NCBI GenBank assembly: GCA_003993805.1
Contig: RSEF01000012.1
Span: 9,888,727 to 9,952,726, forward strand
DNA from: Himantopus leucocephalus
Taxonomy: Eukaryota > Chordata > Aves > Charadriiformes > Recurvirostridae
Reading direction: 5' to 3'
DNA length: 64,000 nt
Made by a program: the position numbers and the translations under genes
Notes under the pieces: generated by a model
The model's input: only the letters and a program-made list of their open reading frames with translations
Database searches by the model: none
What the model was told of the DNA's origin: nothing
Shown here: positions 1-13,600 of the stretch, one piece after another
Position numbering within the stretch: position 1 is the stretch's first letter
Layout of the letters: each line of letters begins with the position of its first letter

Positions 1-3000
1 TCTATCTCTCTGTTTGATCAATTTTTACTCTTAACTCCTACTGCATCATCCTTCAAGTTTGCCCATTATCACAAAGTCTTCGAGGCTAAAAAGGCTCTAA
101 ACCCCCAATGTAACACGCAGACAGGAAAAAAGAAAGCCAGCTAAGTCTCTAATTCCTTCCCTCCCTCATAAGCTTGCAGGTGTTCTATTTTCATTGTCTA
201 AAAATCAAAGAGAAAGTCATCAGCTCATTTCCTCTCCCTTACTACAATCCCTTTTAAGAAGCTACTTTCCATCATGTTTTACTCAGTACTCATAAATAAT
301 ATAGATAATTGCAGATGGTCATAACAAACAAGCAGAGAAAGTATACGTATATAGCACAAAGGAAACAATAAAAATTCTGATGTGCTCCAAAAGCAGAAGG
401 AATTCCTGGCAAATAGCAGCAGTTGCATCCAGGTCATTTTTTCAGTTGATGTAAGGCAATCATAGAGCCAAAAATAATACAGGGACAGACTTTATACAAA
501 GCTAAACAAGGGTGCTGGCAGCCCACTTCCCTCTGCAGCACATATTTCCTACCTCCTTCCCACATGCAATACACATAGCTATTTCTTCCCTAAAAATTTG
601 CATTAGGAAGGAGGAGTATTGCTCATGGAAAGATAGGTTTAAAACTGCTGAAACTCCAAAATACATAAGCAGCATGCAATTAGGAAGATATTATGCTGAC
701 TGTAATAAGAAACTCTAAGAGAGTCCACCCAGCTGCCCAAGAGTTAACATTATGCGTTTCTCATCAAAACCTCTTCCAAGAGGTTAAGCACACAATAGAC
801 TATCTAAAGCACAGCCAGAAAGGCTGCTTGAAATTCCACACATGTGCCTCAGCAATGTATTTCTATTAATGTCCAGTGTGTGTCAGCGTGAAGATAAGGT
901 ACCAACATCATGTCCAACCAGCCAGCTAGAGAATGGGACGCCGTGTAAAACATTGTCTGATGCTTAGAATCTGGAGAACAGTGGCGTTTGCAATCTCACC
1001 CGCTGCACACGTGCCTGATAACGCCACCAACAAGGAGAAGCAGCAGAAGCAAACCATCCTGCAGTTTTGGGAAAGTAAAAAGACAGGGAAAAAGAGGGAG
1101 GGAGAAGGAAGCAAACAAGAATGAAAAATAAACTTCATCAGCAAATAGAAGCAGGTTAGAGAATGCCCAGTTGTAGTAGAGGGTATAAACAAACTGGGAA
1201 AAGCCTCAGTGAAATCTACTCTTCGTATCAGCTTGCTTTAACTTTTCTTTAAGGTGAGAAATAAAGAAATAACATCAGAGCTTATTTTGATTTCTCCCAT
1301 CACACCGTGTAGACTCAGCTTCCTCTTCTAGTACAATCCAACAAAGCTATTTGTATCGGGAGACTTGTAGAAGACATTGTATTTGAGGAAGTGTAATCTT
1401 GAGCAGGAGGTATCTGCTCTGCTGGGCCTGGTACTTGGGGCTTGAGAAGCCCATACGTTACCATGAGCAGCTGCTGTATGGGAACCTACTGGAACACCCC
1501 ATGCCAGTCTGTGCTGTGCACTGACGGGTGTTATCACACAGATAACATTCCAGTCCATCGGGAAACTTCCTATTAGCTGAACAGCTTGCTAATACAATCT
1601 GTAACTTACTTATCTTTGAGAAAGGTAAACTATGCGGATGAAGGAGTGGAATGTATGATCCTGACCGGGAGACCACTGTGCATCGAGGAGGTGGTGATCC
1701 ACAGAACAGTTAGCCTGAGCAGGCGCAGGCCTGTGCTGCACAAACAGATACAGCACAGCCTTCACGCCTGTCTTGTGCTGCCGACTCCTCGGCATCCTAA
1801 CGGAGGAGCCTGCAGGCAGCTGCCCCTCAGTAGTGGTCCCTGTGGGACCTTGCCTTCATCTACAAGAGCAGCAAGATATTCTCATGTGAACATCTCTTTA
1901 TGAACGGAGTTGTTTTCTTGTAAGAATATAATTGCCCAAATGACAAAAAAGGAGGAACCTCTCCATCTGCACAGCATGCCATGGAAAAAACCATGCAGGG
2001 TCTGTCCAACGCCACACGAAAGCAGGGCTCCCAGCATCTTCAGGGACATAAGACTTACCTGCTATCTATAGTCCTCTTTCTATTCTATCTTATTAAAACT
2101 GGTATTTTACTAAGCCACTCATTAGCCTTTCTTACTGAGACCCAGAAAGAACCCTGCATTGTGTCTCCCTCACACCACCACCCAGTGCAGAACACTGCCC
2201 ATCTTGGGTACTTTCTTTACCACCCCTCTGTTGCCAACAAGGATCACATCAAGACATACAGATTAAGGTTCCAAGAAAAGGTGGCAGAAGCACCAAAGCT
2301 AGTTTTCATGGCATTTAGGGAATATGAGAGAAATGACATCAAGTGGCAGGTCACCTACCTCAGATCCACATCATATGAGACTGCAAAAGGAATTGAAGTG
2401 TTGGATTCAGTGCAAACTTATTTCCTAGCTATTATATTAGCCCTTTACATTCATAATCTTGCTCTCTCTTTAACGAACGCTTTCCAGTCAGAAACATCAG
2501 AAAAATTTCCAGTGATCAGGATCATTGATTCAAGATTCAAACACTGTCATTTTTTAGATAGAATACAACGAATACTGGAAAGCTATCACCAAATACTAAG
2601 GTAGACATAGGTAATAATACAAATACTCCAAACACAGACAAGCAAAATCATAATCCAAAAATAAAGTTTAACCAAGCTAGTGGGAACTACATTCTTATAA
2701 CACACTCAGCCTTTATACTTATGACAATCTCATACCACAAACCATACCACATTTAACTAATACTGGCTCATAGGAAAGGAAAGCCTACTGAAACATCCTG
2801 ATGCATTACCAAATCTCTGTTGCTTATGCCCCCAAAATTAGCTGCAGAATTAGAACAGAATTCTACTACTCCACAGTAATCTGGCAGAAAAAAAAAAAAG
2901 ATACAGTACTAGCTTTGCTGGACCATTCATGGAAAAATATCAACATATTACTCTTATTTCTTTATGAATATTTTGTAGTTATAGATAGAGGAAAAGGAAG

Positions 3001-6000
3001 GCTAATCTTATCTTTCACTTCTTAAACGATGGAATGGCTTTACAGTAACCTTAAGTCAGAACAAATGAATCTCGAAGAAGTTTGTGGAGTACATGAACTT
3101 GGTAGACAACAAAAAAGTGTGAAATATGGGCACAGAAGAATTGAACGCAAGACAGGGGAAGTAGGGAGCACCACAGACAACTTCAATTTGTTGCAGCTGT
3201 AGGATTTAAAAAGAGGCCAACCATGTGATAAGGTCCCTTAGCCCAAGAGACTACAAAAATGAGAAGCTCAAACAACCATCAGCTGCTGAAATCTGCAAAA
3301 ACTCTCCAAACACAAATTAACCTTCAGTCAGGAGATAAAAGACTAGCTGCCGAAACTGGAAGTTGTTAAAAAAAATTGCAATAAACCTCTGACAAATCAT
3401 AGCAGCAGTAGCAGGGAAAATAAGGAGTACATAGGCAGCATCTTACTTGTAGCCAGATAACAGCTTTGCCTTCCCTCAAGAGAAGATGGAGAAAGAGGAG
3501 GTTTTCTTTTAGTTTGGCTTTGGTTTTACTTTCTGAGTTCATTGTAGTACACGTTCTCCAAAGTTGCTTTAGACCTCACTGATGCTCCAGAGACCAGAAG
3601 TTACTAGCTTGTTGGAGGTAGAAGACATGTAGAACCTCACCATGCCAAGCTTAAATTTAATGCAAACCTTTCCAAAGTCCACCACTTAATGCTGCAAGGT
3701 TACTTTCTATAGGCAACCCTTAAATGTTTAATGGTTTCATAAAAAGAAGTAATTCATTCACTGCAGAAATGCACCCACTTCTACAGAAGGTAGCAGACAA
3801 AGAGGAACCCAACTGTAGTGGAAAAGGAGGGATGTTCTGGCCAAAGACTATAGAATAACAGACCACTAACTTTAAAGACTCCACACATGAATACATGTTC
3901 TTCAAAGGAAAGTCTAGAAAAGTATCATCTCATAGCTCAGACAGCAAGAACGAGAGGGATAGAAGGAACAAGGTCTGACACTACTCAGCTTTGCTACTTA
4001 AATCCCCCTATCAATAGCTTGCAACATTTTGTAATAAATCATTAAGGCTTAAACCAAAAAAACCCCCACATCTTTCCATTTGTATCAACGCATTTAAAAG
4101 GCAGTTTCATTCAATTAGTGAAAACAATCGAAAACAACTGCATTGCAAATTCTAGCCAAAGATAGCACCACTCCTGCCAACCTAGTCAGAGTTCCTGAGC
4201 TGGTTTTGCACGCACTAAGGGTAGATATGCGCGTGTTTGACACACAGTATGTGAATGTTCTGCAAAAAGCCAAACTGCAGGGAACAACGCTCATCGGGAG
4301 GCACTGCTCCCACAACTGGTCGTACCCACACTGTATGCAGGAATTAATGTTCTAGTAACTAAATGCACCAGTCGTTTCCTAAAGAAAACCTAAAAATTAA
4401 TCTGAAAAAAATAAAAAGGTGTCATTTCTTTAGTAAATACATGTAGATACTTGTCGGTAATCACTGTAACATCAATGAAAATCAAACTTGGAGAAAAAAC
4501 CTGAATGGGCTTTTTCCTCATTTTGCACTATAATTTAAAACAAGCCTCTATACTTTCTCATTTAAATCAATGTTTTCTGTTGAACCCACAAAAAACTTCA
4601 ATCAAGAAACACTTAGAGAAATTAAAGAAGCACTGAACACTAAAACCCAAGTTTTGCCTTAGCAATGCCTCCTCCCAGAACCAATTTCATAGGATTTTCT
4701 ACATACAGGCTTAGAATTTTCTACAGATAGGAATTTCCTACATATAGGCTTGCAACTTTAGAAAAAGAAGGGTTTTAGCTCAATGTGCTACATGTTAGCT
4801 GCAGAGCAAAAAGGACTAACAAAACTAGCCCTGATGCACGCAGTATCCAAACCGTAATGCAAAGCTCACAGAGACAGTACCTTTCATTACATCAACTCAA
4901 ATAAAACAGGGAGACAAAAATGACAAGTTTTGACGCTAGAGGCCTGACCTCAAAAACAGCAGACTCACTCCACTGATGGCCCCACGCTGTCACAGTTTCA
5001 AACGCCATGCTACTACTGGATATCTACTGGTCTCTCCAGCTTGTCACAATCATACGAGATTATACGCAACAAAACCCCTGTCTAATCTAGAGACACTTAC
5101 CTATGGTTAAGCAGCGAGGATGAAGCTGATCCCCAGCTTAACACAAAGTAAATGAAAGCCTTAACGAAACTAAATCATGTTCAGCACCATTCCTAAAGCC
5201 ATCTCAGTACCAGCTCAGCTGCATCTACAGCTGGTACCGCTCAACAGCAATGGACAATTCACAGCAAAAAATGTAAGCAAGATTGGCTTGACGCTTCATC
5301 AACGACCAGAAACATAAAGAAAACTTTCCATGAATGGGCCGATTTGATCATTCCTCCACCCCTACAAGGCCAAAAAGAAAACACTACTCTACCTGATCAC
5401 TCCCCTACTACCACCAAAATTCTCCTCCATTGTATCAATCTATGAATGGACTGTTTGTGCTGCTTTCGGCAATTTTACCTTCACATTCTTTGAAATGGGG
5501 AAGAAAACATACCAGTGAAAATGTCAGCGACCAATACACTAAACCAAGGGTGCCAGTGTCCAAAACATGCCACAGTCAAAGTCCAAGAGTTCAGAATCCC
5601 ACATTCACAATATGACACCAATATCAAAACCCACTGCCCTGATCAAAGGCATTCCCCACTCAGGCATTCTTCCTTCAGCCCTTCCCTCCTGAATCAACAA
5701 GAGAAGAGAGGCTCTGAAGAGAAAAGAAATTACTTCTGGGCAAGAAATCATCTGAAAGAATCCAACAGCCTATGACCAATTATAATCAGCTACCGGAACA
5801 ACCAGAGACAAACCCTAAATCCTTGTATTTCCTCCCACACTTATATTTCGGGCCACACTAATCACAACAGTACAATGCTGGGGCCACCAGAAAGCAAAGG
5901 TTGCCATCCAGCAAGTCAGTGAGCGGGGCACAACCAGGAACACTGGGAATAGTAAGCCATTGGTCATCGACAGCTGGAGAAATGCTTTCCCAGCAGTTTA

Positions 6001-9000
6001 GGAACTCTGTGTCCAGTCTGTTTTCACGCAGCAACCAATGCCCGTCAGTCTTGTCTGAAAAAGCTGATCATGGTGCAAAGTTTGTCCTACCATCACCCCA
6101 GTTCTGAATTCATTCTTTCAAAGTGGGAAGGAAGATGACGACTTTTGGTCAATAACTCTGACAAAGCCATTATCCTAGGGGTATTAAATGGGGAGATAAG
6201 AACTTCAGGGCTTTGCACAAATCATATTAGTTCAATTCTCAAATCCGGGTAATGCTTCTTTTCAAAGTATTAATTTCATTTATTCTATTTGCTCTCCCTC
6301 TGTCCTGATAACACAGGCACACATGGCCCCTACATGAGATCCTCCTATTTTATAAGTTATAATCCTCCCTTTCTAGAGTAGTAATGAGATGTCTTCGCTT
6401 AATCGCGTTTATTTCCCCCCCCCCAGCTTCTGCTTTTCTCCATCCCCATTCCACATTGATTTGTCTCAAAGGTTTCGGTGAAAACCATTAGGCAGGGAGT
6501 CACTGGCTCCAAGAGGCTCATGATGCATATGCTGCACAGCTTTAGGAGATTACAAAAGCAGAAAGGAGAAAAAAGAGCAGCTTTGCTTGCAAAGTTTCTT
6601 TTGTTGGTAAGAAGGAGAAAAAAAGAAAGGCAAAAGAACTGAGAAGTTGAGAGAAGAGGTTTTGATTAATTGGAAATGAAAAAGGAAATACTCCTGGTAC
6701 AGGGGAAAGGTGAGACTATTCACAACACAGTGAAGTAATTAAATAACTTGACTATGACAATTTTGGAAGTTCCTCATGCCAGAAATAAAACAGGATTTAA
6801 AGACAGCTGTATTAATTCTTGGATATTTCACATGAGACTTAAGGCATGCTACAAGCATTAGTTAAACACCCTAGGCCCTGCTGTGAAGTACTGTACATAT
6901 AATCCTTGTTGTATTTTAAGTAGTCACAGCATTAAATTATTCAGAGAGTCCAGTCAGCACCACGATCCTGCAGTGCTGTACAAACAAAACATTTTATCTC
7001 TAATATAAATTGGTAAGAGTTCTTCTGCAGCAGCTTAGCAGACCACTTCCATTTGAGCCAGTCCCACATGGTTAATCAAAAGCCATATTCAAAGAAGGAA
7101 GTGAATGCTGCACTGTTTCTACTTACAGAGCTATTTTTCTTCTTAAACTAAAACTTTAAGGAGTTTTACTCAAAACCTAAGGTATCTAGAAGCTAGGTAG
7201 CTTGTTCAAAGTCATTAAAAAAAAAAGGAAGATCAAGATAAAAATGTAGAACAGGACCCCAGGTACTTAATTCTAAATCCCTCTTGCAACCAGTGTATCA
7301 CTTCAGGAAAAAACAAAACGAAAAAAACCCTAAACTAACCCAAAACCAAACAAACCACAAAAAACTAACAATAAGTTAATCTGCACCCTACCCCATAAAT
7401 GATGAAGTAACTGGCCCCAGAAGCTGACTGCAAGTTCTTTATCAAAGGTTAGTTGTAGTCCATGCTCTCTTCAGGAATGTGCACTATGTAATAAGACTGA
7501 AGAAGTGCTTCATAGCAACATTGCCAATAATAAAAGTCAGTTAATGAAAATCATAAAGAACAGATTAAATGACAAGCGACGTTCAGCACAATGAAAATTA
7601 AATCATTTCAAAATACAGCTATCATTATTGGATTTACGGTCTACAAGTGGTAAGGTTAAAGGAGAATATTGCAGCACTACTGGAGACAACTCTACAAGAG
7701 GAGGCTACTAATCACCAAACTATAGATATGTTAAAGGCACAGGGCAGCTCAGGATCATACCGCAAATATTAAAAAAACACAAATAAATAAACCAACCTTC
7801 CTAATTATACGTGGCATGAGTTTCAATTTTTACTAAATTAAGTGCTGCTAGAAGTAAATTATTCATTTGCTATTTCTTTTACCGGAGTTGCCCCATTTTG
7901 CTCTGTCTTCCCTAGTAGGTCACAACAACAAAAACCCTGGAAGTTGTTCCCTTATAACTTTGAGGAGATCATTTCCATCTGCACCCAGAATACCACTAGG
8001 CACCTAGGGTTCCACTACTGTCCTGTACCTGAAAGAGAAGACTGACACAGAAGAGATGAAAGAGCAACTCACACCCATTATTTGCCTCATACGCTAGGGC
8101 TAAAAAGCAGAAGAGTGAGCAAGAAACATTCAAACCCTTTTCCAAATAATGGAAGAAAACAATACTGGAAGACAAAGGACACATATGATTTGAGTAGGAT
8201 TAAGACAATACAATAAGGTAACCATGACCAAAAGGAAACTGTAGCTGAGATAAAGCAAGTCTGATAAGGTTCCCAATAATTTAAAAGGCTGGAAAAAACA
8301 GTTCCTGCTTCGGAAGACATCTAGAAGCTAATAGACAATAGATTTGACCTCATCTTTGCAAGGACAGGCTAGACTATTCCATTTGTAAGGATCTTAAATT
8401 TACAACTGATCAAGAGATAGTTAAAGAGCAATGAAATTTAACAGTTTCTCATTCTTGCAGCACGTTGTAGGCTAACACTCCATAGTCACTATTTACCTTT
8501 TATAGGATACAGGAGAGCCTGATCAGTTTTTTGCAGAGCATCAAGTATGCAACATTGCACAATAAAAAGGTAATTCAGATAACAGAACAGCTTTTGTATG
8601 TTAGAGGTCAGGTCTCAACTCTTTTTAGAGGTGCCTTCTTTATGCTTCACAAATACTGCGCGACTCTGCTAGTCACGTTTCTCCAGGATTACTCTGCACC
8701 TCACTGCAGGAGGGCAGGGCTCCACTGAGCTAGGCCACATCTCTAGATTGGACAATAAATCCACTAGCTTCTTCCCGCCCCCTTTACGGAAGTCCATTCA
8801 TTGCATTCATAAAGATAATATTCTCTTCGTAGTGGAAAGAGTTAATACTGCATCTGCTGACCCAAATGTCCTACGCAGATGTCCTATGCAGAGAAACAGC
8901 AGTCACCTGCCTCAGACATCACTATCCTAAAGCTCAGCAATCATGCAACTTCCCATGGCTAGGGTACAATCTGCCGAGAGGAAATTTCCCGTGACACAGC

Positions 9001-10675
9001 AGCCGTTCACACGCTACATCCAGGAGAGCAATCTCAGACACCAACCAACCCAACCACATGCAAACGTTATCATGGAGTCAAAAAGCACAACTGGGTCCAA
9101 AAACATAAACAGACAAATTCATGCAAGACAATTTGATTAAGGACTGTTAACCACCAAGGTGAAAACACCTCTTGCTGAAGAAGCCTCTCAGTCCCAGAAC
9201 GGCAGAAGTTGGGTGTATACAGGTGGGAAGTACTGCTATACACCTGCCTGGTTTTCATGCTCTCTGTAAGCAGCTGCTACGGATCACTGTCAGAGATGGT
9301 CTATATCTAGAAGGACCTTCTGTCTGAACCACTATGGACATTCTTATATAAGTTTTATTTATTCAGCCCCCTAAAATACCTTCATACTATAACCTCATGA
9401 TGCTTCACAGCCAAGTCACGTGCCTGGGTAAGTCATGCCTATTAGCATTCAACATACAGAAAAAACATGCTCATAGAAAGGTTCTTCAGTTAAATCAAGT
9501 GCATGCAACAGATCAGCAGGATGAAAGAAACACAACAAAGACCATCGCTACTCAAGTCTGTCCTCTCCCTAAACCATCCTTTCAATGTGTACCAGGCAAG
9601 GAGAATTACTCTCAGTCTAGCTCTCTCAATAAGCAGTTTCAACATCACAGTCTAAATGAACAAGCAATCCAAGCTCACTGTGGCAAGCATAATCCCACCT
9701 CACTGTCACACCCTGACACTTCATACCACTGCAGTTCAGGAAAAAGTGGCAGTTCCAGTAAGACTGCATTGTTTACAGGTAGTACACCATTGCCATAGCA
9801 ATGCTAGCGTTTAAAAGAAAACAATATAAAATAGTATCCTGTGAATATTAAGCACCAATGACAATCCCAATCTACTGTAATGACAGAAGCCTTTTGCTCT
9901 ACTCAGGCTCATCTCACTGTACTTCTGCCTCCATCGTGGCTCTTCTCAGCACTGGTATGACAAAAACTCAATGCATTTTCTCAGCAACACCAAGGTGCCT
10001 GACTAACAGTAAAGGCTGCAGCAAGAAGTCACCAAAAACTAAGTCTGGCTACTGGGCAAGAACAGATTCGTTTGGGAGTCAGTGGTGTGTACAAAAGGGG
10101 TTTATGCTTCCTGGTCCCTAAAAAAAAAAATCAATCTTAAGTCTTCTTCAAAATGTTTCAATACTTGACAGTTTTATAACAGTTCATCTGCTACCTGCAT
10201 CATAAGTGACTCAAACAACAGAACTCATTATTACTTTTTATTAATTTGGGCATTTGCACAATCATACTGTGGAAAAATGGAACTAAGTTTCAGGATAGAT
10301 CAGGTCAGCAGAATCTGATCATGCATACATCGAAACATTCATTTCATACACTTGATAGAGCACTCTCTAGCTCAGACAATGACCCCATATACACACCACG
10401 CTGACCCGCCATATGTAAAGCTGTCCCCTGTACAGGCATTGCTTATGCCTTTCCCTGCAAGCTTGGCCTTAGCATCACTGCAAGACATGCTGCAAGCGTA
10501 GCTTGCCAGCTACAGTGTAAGCCGAACGTAAGTGATGAGCTGGGAGGTGATGAGTGCTTCAGCCTAAATCAAAGCTTCTAAGCTCACCATACAAGTGACA
10601 TTTAATGAATCCCTTCAAGCAGAGAGCTTTTACCCTGTCCTGCATGGAAACATACTAGAGTTTTTTGTTACTCAC
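1..10675. other. Large CHCHD6 intron (after exon 4), no exon recognised
   Basis: This AT-rich stretch lies downstream of CHCHD6 exon 4 on the minus strand. I searched it for the rest of the coiled-coil region and for the twin-cysteine CHCH domain and found neither. Human CHCHD6 has very long introns, so the remaining exons are probably left of the window. The reading frames here are short and resemble no family I know. The longest is a 207-codon plus-strand frame at 1,981-2,604. Confidence 0.7.
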
Positions 10676-13600
10676 CAGCTGGGCTGCTCTCTGCCTCTCT
10701 TCATTAGTGTTGTTCCTTTCCCGCTGAAGGGCAGTATTCAAGGCCTCACTGGCTGCTTCCCTTTCTCTTTTGGCCAGCCGGAGCAACTCCTCTTGGACCA
10801 GTGCCTGTTCTCGCTCATACCTGTATGAGCACCAAAGGCAAACAGAGAGAAGGTGATCAGCAAACTTCTGGCAACAGGGTCGTGGCTTAGCATGGACTAT
10901 TCCTGCCTAAAGCCAAAAGATAAATCCATAACCTGTTTGACACAAAGTCTGCTCACAGCTCCTCCATTATCAGCAGGAATTCAAAAGTCCAACAAACTTT
11001 AAACATGACCTGCAGCTTCAGTGAAGTGCAGCTCTGGCAACAACAGTATACTTAGCACTATATAAACATTATACTTCAGCTATATTTAGTTCTATTAAGT
11101 ACTTAATTAGCACCTGAAAACAGTGAGAATAGAAAGTAGTTAGCTAGATAAACAGGTACTGCTTTGGAAAAGATCAAGGGATGTACAACAATAAAAGGAG
11201 TTCACCTATCTGACAATGCTGCTCTTCTGCTCCACAAGGGAAAGAAAAATCACATAAAATGCATGCAGCAACAGCACTGAAAGAAGCAGCTTCATCAAGT
11301 CCATAGCCTGGACACCTGAATCTCAGATTTCCATGAAGGAAGTTTTTTCCAATTTAAGANAGGAAGGAAGTTTTTTCCAATTTAAGCCTTGGAAATGCCA
11401 CATGGAAGCAAAGAGAGATTAACACAAAGTGAATCACAGAATAAATTAGGTCAGATGGGACCTTTGAAGGTTATCTATTCCAGCATTCTGTGCAAAGCAG
11501 AACTAACTTCAAGGTTCGATCAGGTCGCTCAGGGCCTTCTCCAGTCAATCTTTGATAATCTCCAACAGTGGAGATTCTATATCCTTTCGGTGCAACCTGT
11601 TGCAGTGCTTCACTGCTCTCAGTGACTGACTGGGGTTCCCCCTCCCACTCCTTATACCCAGTCAGAATTTCCTTGCTGCAATTTGCATCCCTTTCCTCTT
11701 GTCCTTTCAGTGTGCATCTCTGAGAACAGTCTGGCATTGCCTCTTCCAAAACACTACTTGGAAGCTGAAAACAACAGTTAGATCCCGTCTCTTCTCCACG
11801 GTAAGCCAATGCAGCTCCCTCAGCGTCTCTTCTCCCATGCCTCTAGATTGCAGAGGTCCCTCTGAGTTGCCCTCCACAGAGGAGGGACCACTCCCTCAAT
11901 TTGGTGTCATCCACAAACTTTCTCAGGGTGCATTTCAGCCCAACCAGGTGTGGTTCTGGTTCTGGTTCCACAGCTGAGCCATAGGCATACAAGCTGCTCC
12001 TCCCTTTCTTGTCTTCCCTGCTTACCTTAATGCTGCATTTCTGACCCTACCTCTCCTTTCCCGATCAGGTATTTGGGATGCAGTTCATAGCTCAGCACTG
12101 AAAACTGCCAGCAATTTCGATTCCACAATCCCCAAGAAAGTGAACCAGTTTTCCAGAGACTTCCTTCGTGGCATCTCTGACTTTCCTAAGGACAGTGCGG
12201 TTGATGCAACAGGGTTTTGTTTCAACAGGTTTGGCCAGTCAGTCGTAATACTAAAAAAACCACCACAAACAGAGACTGCTTTTCATTGTTAACAGAAAAA
12301 GACTGATCCTTACAGCATCTTTAAGAACACACAGACAGATAAGGCCAGCAGTTTTAATAACAGAAAGCTACCAAGTTACACATAACTGAAGTTCTCACTG
12401 CCCTGCAATGCCTAGAACTAGGAGGAGACTGCTGTGGTTCTGTCAGAGAGAACAGCTTTCTTCTGCAATCTATTTTCCTCACCCTTACCGCCATCTTCAC
12501 AGGTATTTCTATCTTAATAGATTAAAATACCCTGGGATGAAAAATTCGTAGCACTCTAGTACTGGCTGTCAGGCATTACATCCAGTCTAGGAAAAGGAGA
12601 AGGAATGGAATCAGATACATAAGACGGATCTGATTATTTTAGATATAAACTGAATTAAACCCATTACCATGTTTGAGATTCTAAAATCCCTAGGGGAAGT
12701 ATCAAACCCTTAGACTCCTTCATTTGTCCCAGAAAAGGCAACCGTATTCAAGTTTATACTCTATTGGTCTTGCAATGCACATCACACACAAGTTTTCTGT
12801 AGTTACCAACTCATTACATTGGTCGTCTCTGTTTCTCCACTGTTTCACCACTCCAATTGCCCACAGCTCCCCTGATTGCTCCTTTTGGCTAAAGGACAGA
12901 CTTCCCTAAAAAAATATGTTCCATGGGTCTTAACTGAAAAAGGCTTCAAAGGGGATTCTCAGGCATTAAAACATACAGTCATTGTGCTTGGACTGAAGTA
13001 AAACATATATGTGTATATATAGTCCAAAAGGAGCTAAACTGCTGTCTTTTTCAAGAACTTCACCTCACCTCCTGTACAGTTCCTGCTCTGCAGCGGAAGA
13101 CTTCTGACCAGAGTCACTTGCCATTGGTGGCTGGATTCCTACAAAGAAGAATAGAAACCTATGACAACTATAGTACAAAGCATAGTCCTTCATCGCATCA
13201 TAAATTATTCGAGGATAATTTTACATGTGAGTGTTATCTGATCAAGAGAAAAAAAAAACAATACATCTCAAAAAGTCTCAAGAAAATTTAAGTTCGATGG
13301 ATGGAGCTTGAATTCATGAAACAAAGACACACTGACAGCATTGTCTTCAACAAGGCACACTGAACAAGGCATGCTACAGAAACTTCTAGGTAAGGATGTT
13401 AACTCCTCAAACCCTGGTTTATACTGAAGCATAAGCATGGTTTTAGACCTACTTTCCATTTCTTTCCTCTAGTTCCATTAATTCTTCCCCTTGACCTCCT
13501 GCTTTCCTTGTAATTACAAGGGATCCCACAAGTAGAGATGCAATTATTTGATGGAGTTCAGGCCATCCATAAGGCTTAATCCACTTTCAGGAAAGATGTA

